Of a DNA stretch of 64,000 nt, positions 54,120 through 64,000 are shown piece after piece (the stretch's first letter is position 1; the number at the start of each line of letters is the position of its first letter). The DNA lies in NCBI RefSeq assembly GCF_027409185.1, contig NC_084463.1:155546369-155610368 (forward strand), given 5' to 3'. Origin of the DNA: Cynocephalus volans. Taxonomy: Eukaryota > Chordata > Mammalia > Dermoptera > Cynocephalidae. The translations under genes and the position numbers were made by a program. Under the pieces are notes generated by a model. That model ran no database searches, was not told where the DNA came from, and saw only the letters and a list, made by a program, of their open reading frames with translations.

Positions 54120-55375
54120 ACAGAGATACAGAAAAGTGAACAGACCATGGGTGTAACAGCTGACCAATTTTTAGATGTCTAGAAAGTGAACATTCTCACA
54201 CAACTAGCACTAGTATCAAGGAATTGTATCAAGTACATTATCAAGATTCCAGAAGACAATGCGTGCCCCTTACATGGGTGCCCCTTACCATTCACTAGGA
54301 TCCCCAGGGATTCACTGCAATCTTGACTTCTAATACCAAGATTAGCTTTGTCTGTTTGTGAATTTTATAAAATGAAATTTTCAGGTCTGGATCCTTTCTT
54401 TTAACACGTTTGTGAACTTCATTCATGCTGTCACCAGTGGTGGTACTTGTTTATTCCTAGTGCTACAAACTATTCTAAGAATTATACAGCAATCTGTTTA
54501 TCTATTTAAGTGTTGATTTTGGGACGCTTCTAGTTTGGGCTATTATAAATAATGCTGCCATGAAAATTGTGCATATATACTTCTGTACACATGTGTGTAA
54601 AATTTACACATAGTAATGGAATTGTTAGGTCATTTCCTAAATGCATATCACATTCATGTGCCTTCCAGTACACACGAGAGTTCCAGTTATTGTGCATTTT
54701 CACCTACATTTCATATTGTATGATTTTCATTTTAGCCATTCTAGTGTAGTTGTATCACATTTTGCTATTTTAATAGTATTTATTTTTACAACAATTGTAG
54801 ATTTATACAAAAATTGAGAAGACAGCAGAGTTCCCATCCATCTCAAATTCAGTTAACATTTTAGATTATGAAATTAACCAATATTGATACACTATTAACT
54901 AAAACCCATGCGGTATTTAGATTTCTTTAGTTTTTACCTCATGTCATTTATCTGTTCCAGAATCCCCTGCGGGATACCACATTACATCGACTTGTCATGT
55001 CTCTTTAGGTTCCTCTTAGCTGTGACCATTTCCAAGACTTTTCTTTTTACAATGACCTTGACAGTTCTGAGGAACACTGGTCAGGTATTTTGCAGAGTGT
55101 ACTTCAGTTGGAGTTTGTCTAATATTTATCTTGTGATTAGACTGGGATTTGGGGTTTGGGGAAGGAAGATCACAGAGGTAAAGTGTCATTCTCATCACAT
55201 CAAATCAAGGGGACATACAGTCAGTATGATTCACACTGTTGTTAACTTTAACCACCTGACTGGATGCTGTTTTCAAGTTTCTCCAAGTCACTCTTTCCCT
55301 GAGTTTTATACTGTACTCTTTAGAAAGAGGGCACGATGGAGTCATTATGTATAGCCCAAACACATGTATTTTTAC
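54120..55375 (-). mobile_element. L1M 3' UTR/ORF2 debris (two blocks)
   Basis: 54120-54760 reads antisense ORF2/3' UTR (GGGCTATTATAAATAATGCTGCCATGAA). 54780-55375 is an L1MC-type 3' UTR (TTGTAGATTTATACAAAAATTGAGAAG ... TTCTCCAAGTCACTCTTTCCC), like the piece at 27.93 kb. Confidence 0.6.
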
Positions 55376-55377
55376 TA

Positions 55378-58300
55378 ATTATTAATTCAATTTCTTTAAA
55401 AGCCTATTCAAGTTGGCTATTTCTTCTTGTGTGTGTTTTGGTAGATTGTTTTTTTCAAGGAATTGGTCCATTTTATCTAAGTTATCAAATTTGTGGGCAT
55501 AGAGTTGTGCATAGTATTTCTTGATTATTCTTTTAATATCCATGGAATCTGTAGTGCTGTCCCCTTTCTCATTTCTGATTTTAGTAATTTGTGTCATCTC
55601 TCTTTTTCTCTTAGCTTGGCTAGAAGCTTATGAATTTTATTAGTATTTTTAAAGAACCAGTTCTGGTTTCATTAATTTTCTATGTTGATTTCCTGTTTTC
55701 AATGTTACTAATCTCTGCTCTAATTTCAATTATTTCTTTTCTTCTGCTTATTTTGGATTTAATTTGCTCTTCTTTTTCTAGTTTCCTAAGGAAACTTAGA
55801 TTATTGGTTTAGATCTTTCTTCTTTCCTGATACATTCATATGATTCCAATGCTAAGCATTGAATACTTTCTTCTGGCATTTTTCACTGTATTCCACACAT
55901 TTTGATAAGTTCTGTTTTCATTTTTGTTTAATTAAAATATTTTTAAGTTTCTTTTGAGATTTTTTCTTTGACTCATGTGCGACTTAGAAGTGTGCTATTT
56001 AATCTCCATGTGTTTTGGGATTTTCTTTCTGTTACTGATTTCTAGTTTAATTCCATTGTGGTCTGAGAGCAAATATTGTGTGATTTCTATTCTTTTAAAT
56101 TTGTTAAGGTATCTTTTATGGACCAGACTGTGTTTTAGCTTAACGAGTGTTCCATGTGAGCTTGAGAAGAATGTGTATTCTGCAATTGTTGGATGAAGTG
56201 GTCTACAGACATTCATCATATCCAGTTTATCGATGGTGTTGTTGACTTCAACTATGTCCTTACTGATTTTCTGCCTACTAGGTCTGTCCATTTCAGACAG
56301 AGGAGTATTGAAGTCTCCAACTACAATACTGGATGCAGCTGTCTCCTATCAGTTCTATCAATTATTCCCTCATGTAGTTTGATACTCTTTCATTAGATGC
56401 ATACATATCGGGATTTTAATGATATAAGAGGTGCTTAGTTTCCCTGGGCTCGGGTTTCAGGACATGCCTTTGGGTTTCCAGCTACTTCCTGAGGTCTCAG
56501 ACCCCCTCCTCTGGAGTCTCCCCTGGAGGAAAGTTACTGTTTCCAGTTAGACCTATTTTCAGCACCAACACAGGGAAAATGAGACCACGAGGGGCTGGCT
56601 TATGCAAATCCAGTGGCTAGGCATGTTCAATAGAGAGAGTATTCTTGAATATGCCTGGTGCATGTGATAGGGCCTGACCAATGAACATGCTCCAGGAAGA
56701 GACTGACTGAGCATGTGCAAGACTAAATGTCATATAATTGGGAGCCACCTCCTTAACTGAATATTGGTTAGACAGAGAATAAAAAGCTGAATCCCAGCAG
56801 AAGACAGGGTTGTTGCTCACTTTCCTGGAGGCAACCTGCACTTCCCTGGCTGAGGTGTGTATGCTTTACTTTGCATCAAACTTATTTTGAGCAAGCAGCT
56901 CCTCATTCTCTTGAGCTAGCAGCATTCTGTACTGAACTTTAAGTATGTATTTCTTGCTTTTGTGTTAAACTTGGTGTGGGCCCTGCTCAGTGTCTGGAGC
57001 TATGCCGCACTCTCTGTGTGGGAACTGTATTTCTTATCTGTTATATCAAACTTGTTTTCACTTTCTACTGTGACTCTGCCCTTGAATTCTTTCCTGTGGC
57101 AGAGTCAAGAACCTGGTAAGAGGACTGGATGGGTTGAGGCCATCAGGCCTCCTCGACCCAACCTTTGACATCGTTATGTCTTCTTGGAGAATTGAACCCT
57201 TTATTAATATGTAATGTCCTTCTTTATCTCTAACAGTTTTCCCTACTTTGAAGTCTGCCCTGTCTAAAATTAATATAACTACTCCTGATTTTTTTTTTTT
57301 AAATTAGCATGGTATATTTTTCTTTATCCATTTACTTTTAATCTACATGGTTTTATACTTAAAGTGAATTTCTTTTAGGCAATTTCTTTTGAGTCTTGTT
57401 TCTTGATCCACTCTGACACTCTGTCTTCTAATGATTGCATTTAGACCATTCATGCTCAATGTGATTACTGATATAGTTTGATTAATATCTACCATATTTG
57501 TTACAGCTTTCTATCTGTTGCCCTTGTTCTTTCTTTCTATTTTCATCCTCCATTCTTTTTCTGCCTTTTGTCATTTTAACTGAATGTTTTATGAGCACAT
57601 TTCCATTTTCTCTCCTTTCTTAGCACATCAGTTATACTTTAAACAAACAAACAAAAAGCAACTTTCCTTAGTGGTTGCCCATGAGTTTTCAATATACATT
57701 TGCAACTAATCCAAGTCTACTTTCAAATTGCATTATATCACTTCATGGGTACTGTGAGTACCTTATAATAACAAAGTAATTCTAATTTCTCCCTCCCATT
57801 CCTGAATCATTGCTGTTATTCATTTCACTTACATATAAGCACACATAAGTATTCATAAGTGTGTGTATATATATACATACACACATAAGTTATACATAAG
57901 CTCACATAATTAAATTCGTCGTTGCTATTATTTCAAACAAACTGTTACCTGTTAAATTAATTAAGAATAAGAAAAATAAATGTTTTTATTTTACTTTCAC
58001 TTATTCCCTCTTAAATGGTCTTTCTTCTTTTAGGTAGATACAGTTTTCTGACCTGACGTATCAATTTCCCTTTCTAAAGAACTGCTTTTAACATTTTTTG
58101 CAAGGCAGTCTACTGGCAATAAATTCCTTCAATTTCTTTTTATCTAAGAAAATCTTTATTTCTCTCCCTCACTTTTGAAGGATAATTTCACAGGTTACAG
58201 AATTCTAGGTTGGTCTGTTTTTCTCACAATACTTTACATATTTCACTGTACTATCTTGTTGATTTCATGGTTTCTGAGGGGATGTTGGATTTCTTATCTT

Positions 58301-59979
58301 TGCTCCTCTATAGCTAAAGCATTTTTTATCTCTAGCTTCTTTCAGGATATTTTCTTTATCTCTGATTTTCTACAGTCTCAAAATAATATGCCTCGGTGCA
58401 GTCTTTTAACATTTACCCTGTCGGGTGTTCTCTGAGCTTCATGAACCTCTGTTTTAATGTCTGACATTTATTTTCAGAAATTTTACTTTCTCTTTTTCTT
58501 ATCCTTCTGGTATTACCAATACACTTCTGTTATACCTTTTCTAGTTGTCCCACAGTCCTTGGGTATTCTGTTGTTTCTTTTCAGTTCTTGTTCTCTTTGC
58601 TTTTTAGCATTTGAAGTTTCTATTAATACATTCCCAAGCTCAGAGATTCTATCTTCAGCTGTGTCCAGTCTGCCAGTAAGTTCATTAAACCCATTCTTCA
58701 GTTCTGTTATATTGTTTTTAATCTCTTGCATTTCATTTTGGTTCTTTCTTATGATTTCCATCTCTCTGTTTACATTGCTCATCCGTTCTTGCATGCTGTC
58801 TGCTTTATCCATTTGAGCCTTTAGTGTATTAATCATAGTTGTTTTAAATTCCTGGTATGATAATTCCAACATCCCTGCCATATTTGGTTCTGGTGTTGGC
58901 TCTGTCTCTTCAGATTGTATTTTGGCCTTTCGTAGGCTTTGTAATTTTTTCTCGATGGTCTGACATAGTGTACCAGATTAAAAAAAACTGTTATAAATAG
59001 GACTTTAGTAAGGTGAAGAGGGAGAGGAAGTGTTCTATAGTCCTAAGATTAAGTCTCAGTCTTTTAGTAAGCCTATGCCTCTGGACTGTGAACTTTACGA
59101 TTGTTTCTCAGCTTTTTTTCTCCCCTCTTAGGTGGAACAGGATGACTACAGTGGGCTGTAGTTGGGGATTTCCCTTCCGCCAGGTTGTTTAGGCTCTGAT
59201 AATACTGCAGCAGATTAGGCTGTGGTTAACTGTAGTTTCTTTTGAGAGAAGGCCTTGTTAAGAACAGAATGCTCTAAGATATTTAAAAATGGTTTCTTTT
59301 CCCCTCCTCTTGCTGCAAGCACAGGGAGATTTTTCTCTGATAATTACTGTGGGAACCTGGTTAAGATTCTGAAGGTAAATCTGACAGTATTGTTGGGTCC
59401 CCTCTATGACTGATACCCGCTGGAGTTTTAACCTTCAAATTGTACACACAATTACTGTTAGGTTTTCCTGCTCTGGTGCTGGTTCCCATGGTGTTTTCTG
59501 CTTGTGAGTCTCTGCTCTAGTATACTGTGACCCCCGTATTCACCTGTCTGTCTCTCCAATCTTGGGGACAGTGGTTTGCCCTGTGTCCTCCCTTTCTCCT
59601 TCAGATTCCAGAATGTTTGTTGACTTTTCAGTCTGTCCAGTGTTTTACTTGTTAGGATCAAGTGGTGACTTCCAAGCTTCTTATATGTGGAACTGGAATC
59701 CTAAAGTCCTCTAGTAGTTTTTTTGTCATTGTTTTTTTAATTCATTGATATTTGTTTTTGATTATTTCTTTCCTTAAGTTGTCTCTGGTTTGATTTCCAC
59801 TTTCTCTATAGATTCTCAGATTATACTAGCTTCCAAGATTATTAATAGTTTTTGTTCTTTTCCAATAATTTCACTTAAGGCTGTGTATTTTTCTCTGAGG
59901 ACTGTTTAGTTGCACTTCATTAATTTATATGTGCACCACCTTTGTTACTGTTCAGTTCAGAATATTTTCAAATTTATGC
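55378..59979 (-). mobile_element. old L1: ORF2 N-terminal half, ORF1 and 5' region, LTR nested
   Basis: Antisense L1. From right to left: 5' region (about 58900-59979), ORF1 coiled coil (58513-58881; EMEIIRKNQNEMQEIKNNIT), endonuclease (about 56000-58000, with FFSSSHGTLVKLKHSLVH and SDHNGIKLEISN), and the post-endonuclease linker (55382-55597; KYYAQLYAHKFDNLDKMDQF). An LTR splits the endonuclease region at 56420-57170. The RT core is absent: the 3' UTR follows directly. Frames are broken in many places. Confidence 0.8.
56420..57170 (+). mobile_element. ERV1-like solo LTR, forward
   Basis: About 750 bp inserted in an antisense L1. It holds a CCAAT box (56688-56692), an AATAAAAAG box that may act as TATA or poly(A) signal (56778-56786), and a 3' part ending ...CCTTTGACA. 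A relative in opposite orientation lies at about 59980-60800. No viral coding region is present. The family is not named; boundaries are good to about 10 bases. Confidence 0.6.
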
Positions 59980-60800
59980 TGTTGAAGTCAGAGGAGAGGG
60001 TCTGGGGAGGTCTGATAGCTGGCCTCAACCTACCCCATCCTCTCACCAGGTTCTTGACTCCACCACAGAAAAGAGTTCAGGAGCAGAGTCACAGTAGAAA
60101 GTGAGAACAGGTCTAATATAATGAATAAGAGATACAGATTTCACAGATGAGTGTGGCCTACCTCCAGAGACTGAGAAGGGCCCACACCAAGTTTAACACA
60201 AAAGTAATAAATATACACGTCACAGTTAGTACAGAATGCAGGCTGGCTCAAGAGAGTGAGCCAGCTAAAAGGAAACCTGCTAAAAGGAAACTTAACACAA
60301 AAGTAAAGCAGGTTGGCTGCAGGAAAGAGAACAACAATCCTGCCTTCTGTTGGGATTCAGCTTTTATAGTTTCACTATCGCATACATATCCATGCTATCT
60401 AGTGAATATTCAGCTAAGGAGGTGGTTCCCTGTTATGAAACATAGTCTTGCACATGCTCTATTGGTCTCCTTTTAGGGCATGTTCATTGGTCAAATTCTA
60501 TCACATGCAGTGAACACATCCAAGAATATTTTGTGCTCTTTAGCACCCCTAGTGGAGGGTCATTCAAAGGATCAACTCCCTTCCACTGCGCATGCTTGGT
60601 CACTGGGGTCGTATAGGCTTCTATAAATTCCTTTTACTGAGCAATGTTCAGCTACTGGATCTGCATAAGTCTGCCCCTTGTGGTCTCAATCTCTCTGTGT
60701 TCCTGCCAAAAATAAGTCTTCCAAGCCACAGTGACTTTTCTCTAGGGGAGGTCCTACAGAGGGACCAGAGACTTTAGGGAGTAGATTAAAACCCATCAGT
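59980..60800 (-). mobile_element. ERV1-like solo LTR, reverse, same family
   Basis: Its reverse complement aligns in order with the LTR at 56420: GAGACCACAAGGGGC...TTATGCAGATCCAGTAGCT near the start, GACCAATGAACATGCC in the middle, and GAGTCAAGAACCTGGTGAGAGG...GGTTGAGGCC at the end. It differs by several indels, so the two are not a recent pair. No internal viral region. Confidence 0.6.
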
Positions 60801-61369
60801 GTGTCTTGAAATTGGAAACCAGGGAAATTGAGCATCTTCTATCTCACTGTGATTTCTTAATTTACCCCCATTGTGTGCAAAAATGAAATGTTTATTTTCC
60901 AGAAAGTTGGTTTCTCTATTTAATGTACACCAAATTTTGGACTCATTTTTGTTCAATATATTGCTGTCTAACATATTTAAAAACCATGAATTTATACTCA
61001 GATTTCAATTCAAAACCAAGAACTTATTTTCTAGCCTTCCTCCTTTCTTTAATACTAAATTTGTTCTGCAATATAAGAAACTTGGTTTTGATTATCTAAA
61101 TTATATTTATTTACTAAAACATAGTATACACATAAAACCATTTCAGAATTGGCAATCCATACTGCTATGAGAAACAAATTACCAACTACAGTATGATGTA
61201 CTGAATTTTATCTCTAACTTTACAATATTCAAAAAAAAATTTTTTTCCCAAGGTAATTTAGGTAAGTTATTTTCCCCCACTCCCTTCTGTGTAGTTATGC
61301 TGCTCAGTTATGTAGAATTAGGTTCATTTGTTAGAACTATATTTAATTTTTGATACCCCCTCCATTCTG
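60801..61369. other. unassigned AT-rich sequence
   Basis: No gene or named repeat; a frame of 99 codons at 60871-61170 is AT-driven. Confidence 0.4.
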
Positions 61370-61725
61370 GTTGATTTTTAAAACATTGTACACATGGACA
61401 AAATTCATTCTTTTTTCAGTGAGCTTTAAGAATGTGTAGAATTATGTATTCATCAGCACAGTCAAGATACAGAACAATTCTGTTTCTCCAAAATATCCCC
61501 TCTTGCTGTCCCTTTGCAGTCATCAACTTCCCTCACACCCCATCACTGACTACCACTAATTTATTCTCTACCTCAATAGTGTTGCCTTTTCTACAGTGTC
61601 AAATAAATGGGATCATATATTCTGTGTAGCTTTCTTTGTCTGGCTTCTTTCGTTTAGACATATAAATGTAAGATTCATCCATGTTATTGCCTAAATCAGT
61701 AGTTAATTCTGATTTAATGCTATGA
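61370..61725 (-). mobile_element. L1M 3' UTR fragment
   Basis: CATCAGCACAGTCAAGATACAGAACAATTC, AATAAATGGGATCATATATTCTGTGTAGC and AGATTCATCCATGTTATTGCC match the antisense L1 3' UTR/ORF2 junction order. Confidence 0.65.
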
Positions 61726-64000
61726 ATGTGCCATTTTGGAAGCAAGGAAATTGTTTTTTAGCGAGGAAAGATACATATCCAGAGTGACAGTGTGTCAAAG
61801 TGATAGAGTGAAGACTTCACACAAACTATTTTCACAATTAAATCACGGAGCTTTGCTTTAGGTACCATTTATCATCAAAGACTAAATTTCAGAGCTTTAA
61901 GGAAAAAATGTATGTCTATGAATTTGAGAACTGTAGGAATTATTTTTTCTAATGTTTAGTCATGAATGAATGAGATAAAGTGATTTCCATGGATCTGTGA
62001 TCTCAGAAAATAAGTCATGACTTGTTAAGAACACTATGGCAGAAATAATATTATTCACCAATATTTTATATTTCTTCTGCAGTTCCCATTTCTTATGTAG
62101 TTAGTGTTGCAAATGTAACCATTTAATAGGCTGTGCCTAAAAATGACACTTGCTTCTTCCAGGCCAAAGTATTTAATTGTCTAAGGTCAGACTTCAAACT
62201 TTTTATTTCTCTACCCTGGAAAACACTGGAGAATTATTTTTTAATTTAAACTACGGCATTTCAATGGTAGAACCCATATCATTGTGGGCCTGAAGTGACC
62301 TTCCAACTTTAGGCAGGTCATAGGCGATGAACACAAAAGCATGCAATAACTGAGCTTCTGATGTTTTAGCCAGTGATATTTCAAGGTGGGTTTTTTTTGT
62401 TGTTGTTGTTTTTTAGCAGATCATAACCTGGCTTGTGGTGACATCCAACCACAACACATAAAAGAATGGGTCAACCAAACTCTACGTTATAGATGCTAGT
62501 GCTATCTCTATGACTTTGAACTATGCAGTTGAAACCTTACACGTACACATTTTTGTCTCAGTGGTTGCAGTATGAGCTTCTTGCTGTCACTGTGACTCCA
62601 TAATATAGAGTTATAGCTTCACACTTGTTTACTGGTGTCTGTGGGATAACGTGATAGTGTTGATTCCTTATGCTCTAGTTCCTGATAGATTGATGTTTGA
62701 GGCAACAAGTCTTGATAAAGACCTTCCGAAGCTGATTTCCAGAAAAACAATACAGAAATCTGTAAATAAGCCAAAATAGCATTAGGAATAATGCTACCTA
62801 AGTCCTTAGTAATTTGTTTTGAAATACTGTATATGCTCCCTTACTCAATGGGTAGGCTGAGTGGACTTTGGTCCAAAGGAGCCTAATGGACACACTCCAG
62901 ACAGGGTAAAAGTTGAGCACAGTTTCAATCATGATTAAAACTACTCAATGACCTATTTTTTTCTCCAGATATTTAGTCAATTATATATCAGTCTATCTGC
63001 CATACTTGCTTGTAGAATTTGAGGAAGATAAAAAAAAAAAATGACACATCTCTATTAAAATAATTCTTGGACAACGAAAAATAGGGAAAGGTAATGGGAC
63101 TTAGTGCTTTCCTTTATGATTTTGGTGTAAGGGGTATCAGCCCAGCTAGTACTGGGACATTTCTATATGTGGCACAACTCTGATAAGCTAGAAAATAATG
63201 AATTACTGACAGAAGATAAATAAGCTTTGAGGGAAACATGTTATGTGTATTTTTGTGCATAAAATCTTAAGTGTTTCTGCAGGTGGTATTACATTTGTCT
63301 CTTACAATTAATCATTACTTGATGAGAGAAAATATGAGTTTTTTAAATAAGGGATGATTATTGTTTTTTCATAACTTTCTTATATTACTTAACTTATAGG
63401 GCTGTTACTGATGTTTCCCTTCTAGTTCTGTTAATAATATAACTTGTTTTTAAACTGGAAAATGAAAACTCAATCATGACTATATTTCCTTGGTTCCCTT
63501 GCAGCTAAGTATGGGAAGATGATTAAGGACTGGCTAGTAAAATGTGAAAATAAATAGTGTGCCTTACTTTAGGGTTACACATTTAAAAAATAAGGGAATA
63601 AGAGCCTCATTTGCCTCTTCGTTTAGGCTGACTGAAATGTGGTTCTAATAGTGAAAGACGAAACCATTTTCACAGACCTAGAGGTAAAAACCACATGTTC
63701 AGAATAAAAGATTTACCCTTACATTTATGTTTTTGGTGAAAGAATATTGCTATAGAGGTCAAAGACCTTACAATAGCTAGGGGATACTTAAAATATAAAG
63801 CAATTGCCACACAACCTGTACCATCAAGAAGTGGGATACAAATATTGAGAAACAACTAATAAGGACATACTCTCCAATATCTACTTTAGTAGACAGGGAC
63901 ATGAAAACCAGTGTACCAATGGCCAGACAGCAGAATGGGTAAGTTAATTCCCCTCAGAGAAGTAAACTATGATATAATGTAAGTAATTCACACCACTTTT
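61726..64000. other. unassigned sequence to window end
   Basis: Short T-runs and (TTG)n near 62392-62414 and an A-run at about 63031-63041. No MS4A exon on either strand, and no recognisable gene or repeat. Confidence 0.4.

Noticed and set aside
61726..64000. Possible start of MS4A6A on the reverse strand
   Set aside because: Expected from human gene order further downstream, but no exon with MS4A signature (YPF.G, KGSLG-like, GCK-like) is readable here on either strand.
1..64000. CRISPR arrays, bacterial operons, prophage or toxin systems
   Set aside because: Introns, L1, MIR, MaLR and microsatellites throughout show mammalian nuclear DNA; no spaced direct-repeat array or prokaryotic gene organisation is present.

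Overview
This is a mammalian (eutherian) nuclear window. It carries interrupted genes with GT-AG introns, LINE-1 in many ages, MIR, MaLR-type LTRs, Tigger and mariner-type DNA elements and microsatellites. I see no Alu, rodent B1/B2, carnivore, ruminant or horse SINE. The one clear young-looking SINE (about 47.92-48.04 kb) resembles tRNA-Ile(AAU). That class is known from colugos (Dermoptera), so a colugo is my best guess for the host. This is inference from one copy and family knowledge.

The window lies in the MS4A (membrane-spanning 4-domain A) gene cluster. Two MS4A loci are visible, both on the + strand. (1) A complete, apparently intact MS4A2 gene, the beta subunit of the high-affinity IgE receptor, has seven coding exons between 11,068 and 17,900, a long 3' UTR to about 20,375, and encodes 243 residues ending in an ITAM-like tail. 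(2) A decayed MS4A4-type paralogue lies between about 51.12 and 53.88 kb. It keeps six recognisable exons and nearly all splice signals, but has no start codon, a 2-nt exon deletion and a premature stop.

Layout: 0-7.0 kb is L1 fragments in both orientations, including a twin-primed copy and a TSD-flanked chimeric insertion. 7.04-7.64 kb is an unclassified segment with a 249-bp tandem duplication. 7.6-11 kb is mostly non-repetitive and leads into the MS4A2 promoter. 11.07-20.4 kb is MS4A2, with intron 3 carrying an antisense, 5'-inverted L1. 20.4-28.8 kb is ancient repeats, a THE1/MST-like LTR with a perfect 5-bp TSD, and an MLT1-like LTR with a nested Tigger. 28.87-34.79 kb is a 5.9-kb L1 with 5' UTR, ORF1, ORF2 and 3' UTR; ORF1 and ORF2 each have one in-frame stop, and ORF2 also has an in-frame internal deletion. 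35.7-45.5 kb is MaLR LTRs and layered L1s, including an internally deleted 'mini-L1' nested in an older L1. 45.5-51 kb is old L1/MIR/LTR debris plus the tRNA-Ile-like SINE. 51-54 kb is the MS4A pseudogene. 54-61 kb is a large antisense old L1 with two LTRs of one family in opposite orientation. 61-64 kb is mostly unassigned.

Apart from MS4A2 I see no intact cellular protein-coding gene, and no tRNA, rRNA or CRISPR. MS4A2 would act alone here: its product associates with FCER1A and FCER1G (outside the window) in mast cells and basophils. The notable material beyond MS4A2 is retrotransposon biology: inversions, a probable small 3' transduction, chimeric and internally deleted L1 copies.
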